NCBI GenBank assembly: GCA_900073065.1
Contig: FJOG01000073.1
Coordinates: 3,238 to 67,237, forward strand
DNA length: 64,000 bases
Origin: Phialocephala subalpina
Lineage: Eukaryota > Ascomycota > Leotiomycetes > Helotiales > Mollisiaceae
Direction: 5' to 3'
Position 1 is the first letter of the stretch, and every line of letters starts with the position of its first letter. Shown piece by piece: positions 23,749 through 35,204 of the stretch. The notes under the pieces were generated by a model. That model saw nothing but the letters and a program-made list of their open reading frames with translations, was not told where the DNA came from and ran no database searches. Both the position numbers and the translations under genes were made by a program.

Positions 23749-25622
23749 TCAAACCCGCTCCGTACCTTGCAGCTTTTCATCTTCTTTGTGATGCCCGTGG
23801 GGGTGCCTAACAGGAGAAGCAACCTCCTTCGTCATCTTCGCCTTCGTTGATCGGATCCAAAGCGTAGCCAGAGCGGTGGCAGCGCAGAATGGTACCAAAG
23901 CGTACCAGATGTAGCGCCAGCTATCTGCGTATGACTGTGCAACTGCAGGTGCAATTGCATCTCCAATCTTCAAGGTGATGCCAGGCACCTTAGCGAGTGT
24001 GGCGTCCGTGTCATTGCTTTGAAACACCGCATGCAAAAGCAACTCAACGCTCGTGGGGGGTAGACCGGCGGCAATGACGGCTGCTGAGACCTCTTTGGGT
24101 AGATTGGCCTTGAGTTTCGCCTGGAAGATGGAGGAGAAGACAACGATCCCGATTGAGCCTCCGAATCCTCGGACCGAATTGCACAAAGAAAGTGCGGTTG
24201 CAATGAGCTCATTTGGAGTGGAAATAGATGCAACAACAGAAATCCCGACACCTAGACAAGTGCTACAAATTCCAATAATAAAGGTTGGAAAGAACCATGC
24301 TGCGTAATTTATGTGTGGCTGTAAGATGGCCATAAGACCAGATCCAATAGTTATCATCGCCACAGCACCGAACAGAAGCCATTTACCTTCTCTTGTCTTC
24401 CAAAGAATAACACCCGCAATGGGAGCGCCGATCAGATTGCCGATACCATAGTCAATATTCCTGACGTAAACAGCCAGAGGGTCTGACGTGAAGAGGGTGT
24501 AGCTAATTTGCGTGAGGAACGTGGCCGTAGTGTTGACCACTATGCCCTCGATCATCTGAATAGAAAGAATGACAGAGTAATTTCGGTCCTGGAATAATTG
24601 TCGAGGGAAGACGCCAAATTTGACGAATTTCCATTCCCAGATCGCGAAAACGATAAGTAATACAATGCCCACAACGAGGAGGGAGAGCACTGTAGCTGAA
24701 GCCCAGGGGAAAGCACTGCCTCCGAATTGAAGACCAACAAGGATCAGTATAAGTGCTGAGCTCCCAAGAAAGATACCAAACCAATCAAGGCTTCGAAGTC
24801 GTGTGCCTACTGATAAGCCTTCAGGATTAGGCCGGCGTCCAGGATGATAGAAGAGAACCGTTAAAATCAATGCAAGTGCTGAGACACCTGCACCGACGTA
24901 GACGCCCCCTCTCCAGCCGTTCAATGCTCCTCCGACCTCGAGTTTGACCATTCCTCCCTGCATAATAGTGCCTCCGGTCGTGACAACTCCAGTAAGACCA
25001 ACGGCCAATCCTACGACGATACCTCTCGAACGCTTTGGGACCACTTCTGCAATGAGTGGTGTGGATAAGTACCCAAGAGTCATGCCAATACCGTTGAGTA
25101 TCTGGCCTCCAATCACCATCTTCGCAGAGGTTGCGCGTCCGCAAACGATATTTCCAACAAGACAGAGGAGGTCTCCAATGATTAGGAACCAACGGCGGCC
25201 GAAGATGTCAGAAAGCTCTCCAACGAAAAGACTGAGGATGCAGAGGGCCAGGCTAGGAACAGCAGCTATCCAGGTAGTGATATCGGTCTCGGCGGGAAAA
25301 CTTTTGTCGATGAACGAGAGGCTGGATGGAATCAAGAACTGAATCCAGACCGCAGTGAAGGTGGTGGTTAAGAGGGCTGCTAGGTTGGTGACGACGGCGA
25401 AGTCCCAGTCGAAGTCTTCATCGTCGGGTTCAGATTGAAATTTTGCAGCGGAAACCGCAGACTTCTCTCCCGGAGGAGATAAATCATCAACATACTCATA
25501 CTGAAGCTCGGTCTTGTCAACACCCTGCTCAGGTGTGCCTGTAAAAGCTCAGCGTCAGTAAGCGGCTTGTTCTGTCCATGAAAAGGCGAAAGGTTCATAC
25601 CGGTGTCTTGGGTTACAGCCAT
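23749..25622 (-). CDS. MFS transporter, TRI12/DHA14 type (14 TM)
   Basis: A tiny first exon (25622-25601, MAVTQDT plus one base) joins by a 62-nt intron to a long exon 25538-23749, giving 603 residues. The first exon is supported by GT at 25600, a CTGAC branch site and in-phase continuation GTPEQGVDK. After an acidic N-terminal tail comes the first membrane segment (TNLAALLTTTFTAVWIQFLI). Then follow the loop motif GELSDIFGRRWFL, ILNGIGMTLGYLSTPLIAEVVPKRSRG and about 14 hydrophobic segments to 23749. This is the layout of TRI12-type efflux pumps for trichothecene-like toxins or siderophores. It is divergent from the P450 gene and shares a 1.65-kb intergenic region with it. Export of the cluster's product is the likely role. 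Confidence 0.85.
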
Positions 25623-27270
25623 ACTGGTGAATGATCGATGTGACGTTGTGCAATTCCAACATATGTGACTAACCGAGCTAGCAGGACAGCACGAGAACAG
25701 AAGGGTGTTTATATTAGAATTCACAGACCGAAAGAATCATTGCACATGAACAGAAAGATGAACCTACAGTTCAAGAAACTGACAGGAGACCAATTTGACC
25801 CATGGGTGAGTGTGGCTTCCTATCCAAGCAGCGCTATTCATAAGCTGTAGCCAGTGAACGATAAAGGCTGCAAACCATACTCACTTTTGAGCTGCTCGAT
25901 CACTCTAGCTAATCCTGGACACTGCGACAAATGCGGGGTGAGATGCGGGGCGAGATGCATGGTGCCGGCCATAAACATAATGGCCAGATGTACTGTACGG
26001 CATTGAGAGATCGTGCTGTGCTAGAATAGAGCAGCAGCACGAATAAACTTATGCCGCTAGTGAGTCCAACGACATAGTAAGCTTACCCGTATAAAATTTG
26101 AGCCACTAGGCCCCAGAACCGTCCATTCAATTGCAGAGTACCCAAAAATTGGAGAAGAGTATACTGAGAAGCAGGAAGGAAGAGAGAAGGTAAAGGAATA
26201 TAGTGATCATTGAGCAGACTGGTCATAACAGACAACAGCACAATCACGGAAGCAACAATGACGATGTGAGTCGGAGACGAGAGATAACTAACGGCTACAG
26301 CTACCGACGATTGTCAACAACTTCAATCTTTGTAGCATTTCCACACGAGATAGACGATAAAGTGTTGCCACAATCCTCCCAGCAGCAGTCACCCCAACAG
26401 TATTTGGTCCTCGCCAACGCTCCAAGATAGCTTGCAGTGCAGGCAGGACTTGTGTTGTTGAAGTTGATCATGACAGAGCAGTCAAGACTCAAAGGCGAAT
26501 AAACAGAGTGAAGGCAATGCCGTTGATAGTGATCGAAGACCCGGCAACAATCAACCGCAGCAGTGGTACCGAGGCTGTTGATCGAGGCCGATTACCGTAA
26601 CTGTGAAGCTGTCGGTCAAGCTCTCCTAACAGGCAAGTCACCAGCAAGCAGAGACACTTGCACACTACATTCTGCATTCTACAAGCTGACCTGCTCCGTA
26701 CTCTGGAGCACTCTAGATGTCGACAACCTACCTTCCCCTATCCCGTGCCCGGACCAGGGCCCTACGTGCAGGGAAGAGCTCCCACAAATCGTCAAGTTCA
26801 CATCGTCGTTGCGGGATGTTCAAAGCGCCCGAACCCAATTCGATTACGCAATACGCAATACGCAATACTCAATACGCAATACGCAGTGCCCGCCGCGACA
26901 CAGCTGACCGCGATTGGCTCCTTTGTCTACAGGATGCAGTACCGACAATTGCGGGGTAAATGTTCCAGGTTCAACCCCTAAAAGTCCGGGGGCCGCGCTG
27001 AGCTGGAGCTAAGTCTAGAACCAACATGTGCCATATTAGTGCAGACTGACTGTCTGCAGATGCGGGGCTGATGAGATCAAACCTCCGAAGTTCGAAAGTT
27101 ATGGAGTAGATGTGTAGTCTTCTGCATTGTATGTATCCTTGAGCAGTCAAGGACTTGGACGTAAGGTAAAGTTCCAGCATCAATTACTTCTTCTTTCTCC
27201 CGCTTCTTGCAATCCTCCCCTCAATCTTCTTAAGCTCGTTGCTGGAAAACATCATCATACGATCGAAATC
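25623..27270. promoter_or_regulatory. Divergent intergenic region between MFS and P450 genes
   Basis: These 1.65 kb contain no supported gene; frames are short. They hold the (ATACGCA)6 array at 26844-26885, about 390 bases before the P450 start. As the only DNA between the two divergent starts, the region presumably carries both promoters. Confidence 0.5.
26844..26885. repeat. Short tandem array of ATACGCA
   Basis: Six units, 'attacgca' then 'atacgca' copies with one variant 'atactca', in a row. The unit is palindrome-free. The same word occurs near the Zn2Cys6 start. It could be a microsatellite or a regulator-binding array. Confidence 0.7.
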
Positions 27271-29123
27271 ATGACTACCCGCGACGCTACGATATGGCTG
27301 AAAAGCTATTTGGACACCTCCCTCTTGAAAGGAGGGCCACTGGTTCTCGTCGTAGCAGTGGCTATCTTGGCTGGCTTTCTCTACAGCAACTACGAGGCAC
27401 CGCCCGATATCAGTCATATACCTGTTTTAGGTGCTGAACTTGATGTCAAGACCCGGCGACAGGCCTACACCTACAACGCCAGAACATTTCTTGAGAGAGG
27501 CTATAATGAAGTAAGCAAGAATCAAATTTAGTTTGTGTAAATTGATGGGAAATACTGACCTAATACAGTTCAACAAGCTTGGCAAGGCGTTCCAACTCGA
27601 TACCGCTGATGGTTCGTTCAGAGATACTAATATACTCTCTACCCAACACTTACAACTTCATGACAGGTCCAAAAATTGTCCTCAATGTCAAGCAAAGCGA
27701 GGAAGTTTCCGCGAAGCCCGACAACATAGTTGACAACATGAGACCGAACGGGAGAGTCCGTAGCTCATCGCCTGTGCAGATATATCTAAGGCTGACACAA
27801 TATAGGGCGTTCAGGATAAGTACACTGGCTACATGGACGGCGACGATGTCATTTTCCGCATCATCAAAACGCAGCTGTCGACTCGGCTAGGTTAGTAGTG
27901 ATTCCAGGTTTTCACTCCAGACTGCTGCAGCATGAAGCACTAATTCAGATATTCTCTGCTATAGGCGAATTGGGTGATATTCTTGCCCATCAGACTGACA
28001 AGTCTCTCGCTGCTTATATACCTCCTTGCAATGAGTGGACTCCCGTTGTATTTTACGACAGCATCACTCGTGTTGTGGCCGCAGTGTCAACTCGCATATT
28101 CGTTGGAGAAGAGCTCACTACCAGCGAAGAATGGCTTCAGATCACGATCGACTACACCAAGCAGCTCATGGAAGCTGCGCATGCTATCAAATTTTTGAAT
28201 CCTTGGCTCCGTCCAATCTTCTATCGCTTTCTACCTCAATTTCGGACGTTGATGAATACGAATGAGGCTGCGTTGCGCATCGTCAAACCCTTGGTTCAGG
28301 CTCGTCGGGAAGCAATGGATAAACCGGACTTCAATGGGGGCGATAACATGCTGCAATGGATGTTAGACGAACGTGTCAAGAAAGGTTTCCACGACAAGGA
28401 TTATCGATACTTGGCTCAGCTTCAGCTTCAACTATCGTTTGCTGCGATCCACACAACGAGCATGGCTCTCACCAACATGCTGTACGACCTTATTGCCAAC
28501 CCCGAGATGATCGGCATTCTTCACGAAGAAGTGAAGGAACAGCTTGCTCTCAACAATGGTTCCTGGGAAGGACAATTCTTGAAGAAGCTACAGAAGGTAG
28601 ACAGTTTCATGAAAGAGAGTCAGAGGCACAATCCAGTTGGCTTAAGTAAGTAACGCTAAGGTTGAAGGATAAAATTCATTCACTAATACATCACACAGCT
28701 ATATCTGATCGTGATATCCTCCGACCCATCACACTCTCTGACGGTACTTTTCTCCCAGCGGGAACTACTATTACTTCTAATGGCTGGCATATCAATCGCG
28801 ACCCTGATGTGCTACAAAGCGAATCTGATCCGAAAAAGTTCGATGGTTTGCGTTATTACAACATGCGAGACCAGCTTATCAAGACTGGTCTGGATGACAA
28901 GAAAGTCGCAGGAAAACACCAGTTCGTTTCTATCTCGAGCAGCAGCATGATGTTTGGAACGGGCAAACATGCTTGCCCAGGCAGATTCTTTGCAGGCAAT
29001 GAAATCAAGTTGCTCCTAGCGAAAATTGTAATGAGATTCGACCTCAAGATGCCCCCTGGTGTAACGGAGAGGTATCCGGGCTTTAGCTATGAACAGAGTG
29101 TAAGTTCGTTTGCTATCAAATGA
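27271..29123 (+). CDS. Cytochrome P450 monooxygenase
   Basis: Six exons: 27271-27510, 27569-27611, 27667-27755, 27806-27890, 27965-28645 and 28699 to about 29099, or on to the stop at 29123. This gives about 513-520 residues. I chose ATG 27271; a membrane anchor (LVLVVAVAILAGFLYSNY) lies at residues 25-42. The I-helix-like segment reads AAIHTTSMALTNMLYDL, the K-helix ExxR is ESQR within FMKESQRHNP, and the haem loop is FGTGKHACPG with the Cys ligand. The family resembles fungal toxin/gibberellin-type P450s. The donor of intron 3 (GTCCGT) is unusual. After YERYPGFSYEQS-like sequence the frame stops early, so the usual last 10-15 residues are missing just where the AT-rich DNA begins. It probably oxidises the cluster's product at the ER membrane. 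Confidence 0.8.
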
Positions 29124-30139
29124 TACTACTGAATCAAAGGGCTGATAGATACGATTAGAACTTGCTTGATACGACAAAGAATATTATGATGAAGCGTCGA
29201 AAATTATGAAGCGGACAATTTTCAAATCCTATAGAGAATATAAATAAGAAAGAAGAATAGTTCTATTAAGCCGCTATAATCAAGGGAGTATTTTTAGGTT
29301 TATTATAATTTTGTATTTTAAGTATAAATGAAATTCTAATTGAAAATGATAATGTAATTATAATTTATATATAATAAAAGCTTTTATATAATCTTATAAA
29401 TAAAAAAGCAATTTGTATTTTAGCTACTCAGCAGGAACCAAATCTTTTACGCGGCGGAATACAGGATACCCCAAGGTCATGATAGAACCGGGCATCACCA
29501 TACGGGACAAGATGATGGTTTCAATGGATCAATGCAACTTGAACAGATCATTATGCACAAACTTGAAAATTGTCAAAGCAGTGTACGGACATTTTACAGA
29601 TATCCCAGCAACAAAAGCATTCTGATGTCGAGGAATATTGGAACTCTCCAAGTAGTTCCGTGCAACAAAACCTACTCGATAATTTCGAGACCAAGTCCGA
29701 CACCCTAGAAGATCAGTATTTAACAAGAAGGGATTCGGGGATGCCGAGGGATTTTGGGCATCCCAAGCATGCCAGTACATACGAGCGGTGTCCTAGCTTG
29801 TGAGGACATCCTACCGTATAGCTCTTCAGCCCAAGTGTTGTGAGGCAGCGAAATAACACGGTTGTTTCCTGCCATCGCTGCCATATCTCTCTCCGCGGCC
29901 AAGAGCAGATGCCTAGAAGTAAGTAGCGTGCAGCTTCTTGAAGTTGCCGATCTGATGTGCTTCGCAAACCTGTCATCACATGTTGCGATGCACTGTTTAT
30001 CGAGTAACCTTATGTAATGTGACATCCCCTGAAGCTGGTCACCACCACCACGGTTTCTTAGGCAAATTTCTGGCTACATTGGTATGGCGACTTTGACGTT
30101 CGCAGGTTGGGCGTTTGATGTTTCTGACAGACCCGACCA
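29124..30139. other. Intergenic with short AT-rich block (about 29160-29420)
   Basis: Directly after the P450 stop the DNA becomes AT-rich to about 29420. Normal composition follows with only short frames on both strands. No gene is supported. The AT-rich block forms the right border of the metabolite group. Confidence 0.5.
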
Positions 30140-31183
30140 TCAAATGCAAAGTCCCATTCCAAAGTGTCGAACATCCAGGCTATAGGCCCAGACATCCTTC
30201 TCTCCCAATGAACATGAGTCGCAGCGCAAGTGTTCTTCATCTGATTGATGTGATCCAACTTGATATCGAGAAGGCGGTGGCAGTCCTCTCTTCCAACATA
30301 CGCAAGGCCCGCTGGAGTCTTCGAAATTTTGCTGTTGCTTGCCGTCAGAACAGCAGGAAAGGAGAATCTCGTTGAGAGGCAGGTATCCCATGCAGCCATA
30401 ATGTGGCTTCAAGAGGTATTGCAGTTTCAGTGAAAATTCCCAGCTAGCCTTCGAAAGCGCTGCAAGCTGTGTGCTGTATACATCTGCGATATCCAACCTG
30501 CTGATGTATCCTCTCGTCCTTCCTCGCCTCTCGACCACTTTGAAATGTTCCATCTGCCTTCCAACATTGATCCAGCTGTCCTTTTGACATTGCAAGAGGT
30601 AATCTGCCATGGTTCTGCGAGTGCGAGCGAAGGTCCTGAGTGCGAGTCGACTTGGGACGGCGGTGCTAGGTAAACTCTAGGCGGCATCATGGGGATCAAG
30701 CTGTTGTGATCGCAGGCGATGCATGATTCCGCATACAGTCGTTTCTGAAAGAGGAGGGGAGGAGGTTGGTGATGCAGCAGCTGGTGGATCAGTGGTTCGT
30801 AGGTCTTTGCTTGGGATGATCTGGTGAAGTGCAGCTTCTGGTTCTTGGGTATTCTTCATCGTCGAGCAGAGACCTCCTCGGAGACTGTTCTCAATCTTCC
30901 GTATCATCCTTTCCAATCTGATCACCTATGTTCGCTCTTGTCTCACCAGCGTGCTCGTGTCCATCCTGCTCTCCTGCTCGCTGTGCCCTCCTTCCTCAAC
31001 CTTTGCGCCTTCATCAATCTGCCATCTGCGACCGATGCTGATAATTTGCTGTGCCATGAAGCGTGCTCGGAGGTCGTGGAGTCGTAGGGTACAGTGTGTG
31101 TCGTCTGGAGGAAGTTTGTGCTCAATTGAGCATTTAGGCCACCGTAGCTGCGTGCCTCCCTCTGGAAGACATCAACACCTCAG
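30140..31183 (-). pseudogene. Unknown regulator-like gene with three in-frame stops
   Basis: One minus-strand frame stays protein-like across about 348 codons with stops at 31174-31172 (TGA), 30928-30926 (TAG) and 30679-30677 (TAG), ending at 30140. It reads CLPEGGTQLRWPKCSIEH, HDLRARFMAQQIISIGRRW, SRMDTSTLVRQERT, a stop, then IRLERMIRKIENSLRGG. A Pro/Ser-rich linker and YLLQCQKDSWINVGRQM follow. The coiled 'RLERMIRKIE' followed by a Pro/Ser linker resembles fungal transcription factors, but no complete zinc motif is seen. All three stops could derive from CGA or CAG by C-to-T change. I do not recognise the family. Confidence 0.4.
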
Positions 31184-31783
31184 TACATTATATACCTCTG
31201 AACCTTTGTCTGACTTTGCAGGTGTCCCAAGAATTGAGTGACATCGTGGCAGGTTGAAAGGTACGTGTTGAAGATCTGAATGGTTAGCAAACTAACATAT
31301 GATTAGGGGTTACCTCCATCCTCTCCGCTCCGCAAGAAACCTCTGCCCCTCCGCAAGATGTGAACATTACTCAATTCCCGTCTTAGTGCAAGTGCCAACT
31401 ATTGTGATATCGAGAGTGTCTAGCCGGGCTGGGACATTGAGTTAATGCGCTAGATTGCAGCTCAATGCGTTGGCGAAGTCGACTTGGTGACGGGGTTCGA
31501 AGCAAATTTTTCCAGATAATCAGAATGGATTTCCTACAATTATGGTGGGGAAACCCTGCTTTGAATCATCATCACCCAGACCCTATGGTACTTTGAGAAC
31601 TGAGCTCCTTCAAGTTGCTGTGTTTTACAGTTCACTTGGTCGAAAATAAAAATTTGCGTGCATGCAAATTATTATTCATCTACATCTAGACCGAATGACT
31701 TTCATCCTGCGAGCCGTCACTGTACCATGTTACCCTGTACTTCCAAGCTCCAGCATCATAACTCCATCACACTCTCAGTCGAC
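31184..31783. other. Intergenic, nothing recognised
   Basis: No protein-like frame and no repeat seen. It includes the 3' flank of the following minus-strand gene. Confidence 0.5.
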
Positions 31784-33445
31784 TCAGGCGGTGCCAGATG
31801 GGGGCTCCTCCGAATCTCCTGACTTCTCTGGTGCATCCTCCTCGCTACCAAACGCCTTAATATGTCCTCTCTTCTTGTCCTCGACCTCCTCCGTCTTGAT
31901 CTCCTTCTCAGCCTCTATCTTCACCTGGGGCGACATCGACAGCAGCTGCGGGTCATAGATTTGCTGGGCGGCCGAGTAACCCTGAGTAGGAAGGAATTTG
32001 CTGCGGGCCACACCAACTGGATCGATGGGGTTGATCAGGGGGAAAGAGGCAAAGGAGGGGAGCGTCTGGGAGACCGAGGGAAGTGTCAGGTCCATGCTTG
32101 GGTGTGAGGGCATGTTAGAATGATGCATGGCTTGTTGATACACGGACTGGTATTGAGGGATGTGTTGTTGCTGCTGCAACGTTGGTTGATTTGACGATGG
32201 AACGGCGTTGTATATCTGCATGCCCTGATGCAAAGCAGGATCATAAGGGCCCAAGGTATGAGTGGGTGGCAGATAGGCACACACTAGATTCTTTGCCGTA
32301 CACCGATCGCAACTTGGGTGGCCTCCACTACAAGCCTGCTTCACCTTTCTGCAAGCTGTACATGCGCCCATTCTTCGGTTCGTACGTCTGCGGGGTGCCT
32401 GTGGATCCGGAACTGCTACTTGACCACCGCTTAATGGGGCTGGAGATGCGCCAGGAAGCATTGGAGATTGTGCCTGCAATGCCAGAGTTGGTTGGGATGG
32501 CGACATCGTAAATCCTCCATGGCCCACCGAAGCTGCGAAGGTGCCAGGACTCATGGGAGACTGATTACGCTGCGGATCAAGCATTGAGGGCAACGGCAGG
32601 TTGGGTGCCACCGGGTTCTTGCTTGGGCGGCCGCGTGTGCGCTTTTTCTTGGGGGCAGCGTCTTGGCCCTGCGTAACAGCTGCTAGGGAGCCCGAAGCTG
32701 CCATGTTTGACGTATGGAATTGTCCCGAGAAGAAGTGCAAATTGCCTCCAGGTGGTACGGGAAGTGCCATTGAAGGGACTGCCATCAACTTCGAGTTTGG
32801 CGGTTGCGGATAGGAGGAATAGGACGGAGTTCTCGAGGCCAATCTACCAAGAGTTGAGGGTGTTTGGTGCTCCCAGGTGAGCTGAGTCGATGTTGTTGGC
32901 GTAGCAGGTGCCATCATTTGCGAATGCTGCGGGACGGAGTGGTAATGGAATTGGAGATTTGCGCCAGGGCCAGGAGCGCTCGAAGCCGATGCGGCTGGGA
33001 ACGCGATCGATCTTTGCTCTGCAGGTACGTTTCCCACCGGATTGACAGTGTATGTCTTTCCAGCCTGTGTTCTGAAGGTGATCTTGCCCGTGTTCAAGAG
33101 CTCAAAGACCTGTGCTGGGGGAAGGCGTTCTGGGGGAGTCTCCGCATGCTCAAGAACATCACCGCGTCCAGGACTGAAAGCAGCTCGCCAGATTGTGTAG
33201 ACTGCAAGATATTCGGCCAGATAGTACTGTCGAGGATACAACTGCAGGTTCTGGGCAACTTCTCGTCGATAATCGGCTTCATGTCTGGACATCAATCCCT
33301 GTGCCTCTGCTTTAGTCATGCTGCAGTTGGGGAGATCGAAGGGCTTGCGCAAGGCTTCGTCCGCAGCTCGGTCAATGTCGAAATACCAGGCTGGCTGATC
33401 ATCGCGAGGGATGTCGTCGTCAAATGGTCTTCGTGTTCTCGCCAT
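31784..33445 (-). CDS. AT-hook plus Zn2Cys6 transcription factor
   Basis: An uninterrupted 553-residue frame. The N-terminal 130 residues (DQPAWYFDIDRAADEALRKP, then QYYLAEYLAVYTIWRAAFSP, then a 'GKITFRTQAGKTYTVNP' segment) form an unfamiliar conserved-looking domain. About residue 270 is an AT-hook-like KKRTRGRPSKNP. The Zn2Cys6 cluster sits late, about residues 362-389: CTACRKVKQAC, then SCDRC, then NLVC. All six cysteines have the C-x2-C-x6-C-x6-C-x2-C-x6-C spacing. Gln/Pro-rich stretches flank it. A zinc cluster at the C-terminal third instead of the N-terminus is uncommon, and no classical fungal transcription factor domain follows. It is probably a nuclear DNA-binding regulator; targets unknown. 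Confidence 0.8.
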   Translation of the reverse strand: MARTRRPFDDDIPRDDQPAWYFDIDRAADEALRKPFDLPNCSMTKAEAQGLMSRHEADYRREVAQNLQLYPRQYYLAEYLAVYTIWRAAFSPGRGDVLEHAETPPERLPPAQVFELLNTGKITFRTQAGKTYTVNPVGNVPAEQRSIAFPAASASSAPGPGANLQFHYHSVPQHSQMMAPATPTTSTQLTWEHQTPSTLGRLASRTPSYSSYPQPPNSKLMAVPSMALPVPPGGNLHFFSGQFHTSNMAASGSLAAVTQGQDAAPKKKRTRGRPSKNPVAPNLPLPSMLDPQRNQSPMSPGTFAASVGHGGFTMSPSQPTLALQAQSPMLPGASPAPLSGGQVAVPDPQAPRRRTNRRMGACTACRKVKQACSGGHPSCDRCTAKNLVCAYLPPTHTLGPYDPALHQGMQIYNAVPSSNQPTLQQQQHIPQYQSVYQQAMHHSNMPSHPSMDLTLPSVSQTLPSFASFPLINPIDPVGVARSKFLPTQGYSAAQQIYDPQLLSMSPQVKIEAEKEIKTEEVEDKKRGHIKAFGSEEDAPEKSGDSEEPPSGTA

Positions 33446-34550
33446 TTTGCAAGCAAGGTGCTGGTGGTTTTTGTTGCGTTGTGGTGGTTTGTTGGGTTTC
33501 GTCGAGAAAGTTCTCGATAGGAGTAGGCGATTGTGATGATAACTTCACGTGGTCTGACCCAAGCGATGCGCCGACGACCTAGGCGCAAAGTGAATGGCCG
33601 AGCTTTGCAAGGACATTCTCTGTCACCTCCATCCGGAGCACAGACGCCTTTTCGCCATGACTTATGGACAGGTCTCTCGACCAGACTCAAACTTACCCTA
33701 CCCACTCCAGGCCGTCGGAATCTGACAAAGTCCCAATATATTTGGATGATCAAAAGGCCAAGTCTAAAGAGCACTTCACATGATTCTTTTTTGACATTTC
33801 CTTTATATTTCCTTTCAAAGACAAAGTAATCTTAGTTTTGATACACCGATATAGGTGCTCTCTCTTGTCTTTCTAGATCCTTTCAGATACCTTCTTAGTT
33901 CAATCATGAATTTATCAGATGAAGAGCCAGATTGAAGTTCTCAACGCTTCAATTCTCTGATATGTATCATCCTTGTTTATGATTCATTATTTTTGATTGA
34001 AATGTGCTTCTTCACGAACCCTCTTCCTTGGGTTGATGGGAGCTATTCCAGAATCCCAAAGAGCAAGAGTTCGGCAAAGGATTGATAGCTTCAAGAGACA
34101 AGACGTAGGGCAAGATCTCGCTCTAATCTCCTTTTTCAAAGTTTCATATTTCTTCCATTTGAAGTGTTAAAGTGATCCGAGTCGGTTTTTGAGCGCGCTT
34201 GTTTTGAGGCTCTTTGATCCAACCGATGCCGCGCCGCTCCTATTGAAGAGCCGACGACGTTGCACACCCCCGAAGCTTCAAACCTCATGATTTTGACTTA
34301 AAAAAGAGTCCCTGACCAAAAGGGCGCTTACAAGTTGATAGTTCTTGGGCGATCTGCGTTTTCCAGTTGTTAGTTTGCGAGGCCCTGCGAGCCTTATTTC
34401 TGGTGCCGGACGAACGGTTTGCATCCAACCGGAAGTCGCTTGTAATAGCAACGTCTTCTCATTCCTGGTGAATTGTTCTTTCATTCATTTTATGACTTCA
34501 TGATACTAGATAATTTTTGATTCGCTGCCATCCCAAAACCTCCGACAAAA
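33446..34550. other. Intergenic, 1.1 kb, no gene
   Basis: Divergent upstream region of the AT-hook/Zn2Cys6 gene and the SDR gene. Short shadow frames only. Confidence 0.5.
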
Positions 34551-35204
34551 ATGAATTACATCGGCGATCACTCTCTCAACCTCGTCGGAAAAGGTACCCC
34601 GCATCTCAATTCTCAATTCCAAATGCTAAAAACAAATACCAGTCGCAGCCGTGACCTCTGCTTCCTCTACACTTGGAGCAACGATTTGTCGCTCTCTGTT
34701 AAACAGCAATGCATTGGTGATGGGTGTCAACAGTACTGCTGCACATAGCTCCACTGTTGCCAGCATTGGGTCGCACTTTCAATTCTGGGAATACGATGCT
34801 GAGAAAGGACCAAATGGTGAACAGGAAATCATGGAGAAGGTGAAAAGAGCGTATTTGAAAGGCGATGTGGACTTTCTCGTTGTGGTGTCTGAGGGAAAGA
34901 AAGGGGAGTTGGGAATCGAAGGTTTACCGGAGGTGGTGGATGCAATGAAAGGGCAAAGAGAAGGATTGGTATTGAGTGTCTCGGGAGGAAACGGCTCGAG
35001 TGAGAAGCAGGTGGACGTATGCTGTAACCATCCGACGTTTGAACATCCGAAATGCGCTGACATGCTACTAGGGAGAACGGAGGATACTCGGTGGAGCTCG
35101 AGAGAAATATTACCAACCTTGTCTTGTTTCTGTGTACGAAGTGGGGAAAGGGGATTGACGGAGCTATCGTGGGGTCCAATGGTAAATGCCAGCGCATTTC
35201 TTAG
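34551..35204 (+). CDS. Short, atypical SDR-like (Rossmann-fold) protein
   Basis: Three exons, 34551-34593, 34643-35016 and 35076-35204, give 181 residues. The start MNYIGDHSLNLVGK joins to VAAVTSASSTLGATICRSLL, a Rossmann beta-alpha-beta start in which the usual TGxxxGIG is replaced by TSASSTLG. FQFWEYD and KGDVDFLVVVSEG follow, then NITNLVLFLCTKWGKGIDG, which matches the last helix of SDRs. The canonical YxxxK catalytic pair is not evident, and the protein is about 70 residues shorter than normal SDRs. The junction of exons 2 and 3 is the least certain. It may be a non-catalytic or degenerate SDR. Confidence 0.6.

Noticed and set aside
22929..23822. Long open frames across the N gap
   Set aside because: They are open only because N codons are not stops; no real coding sequence flanks the gap.
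26960..26985. Sequence resembling a tRNA B-box (GGTTCAACCCC)
   Set aside because: No matching A-box or cloverleaf pairing could be found around it.
32864..33520. 218-codon plus-strand frame
   Set aside because: Antisense shadow of the AT-hook/Zn2Cys6 gene, which has clear motifs on the minus strand.
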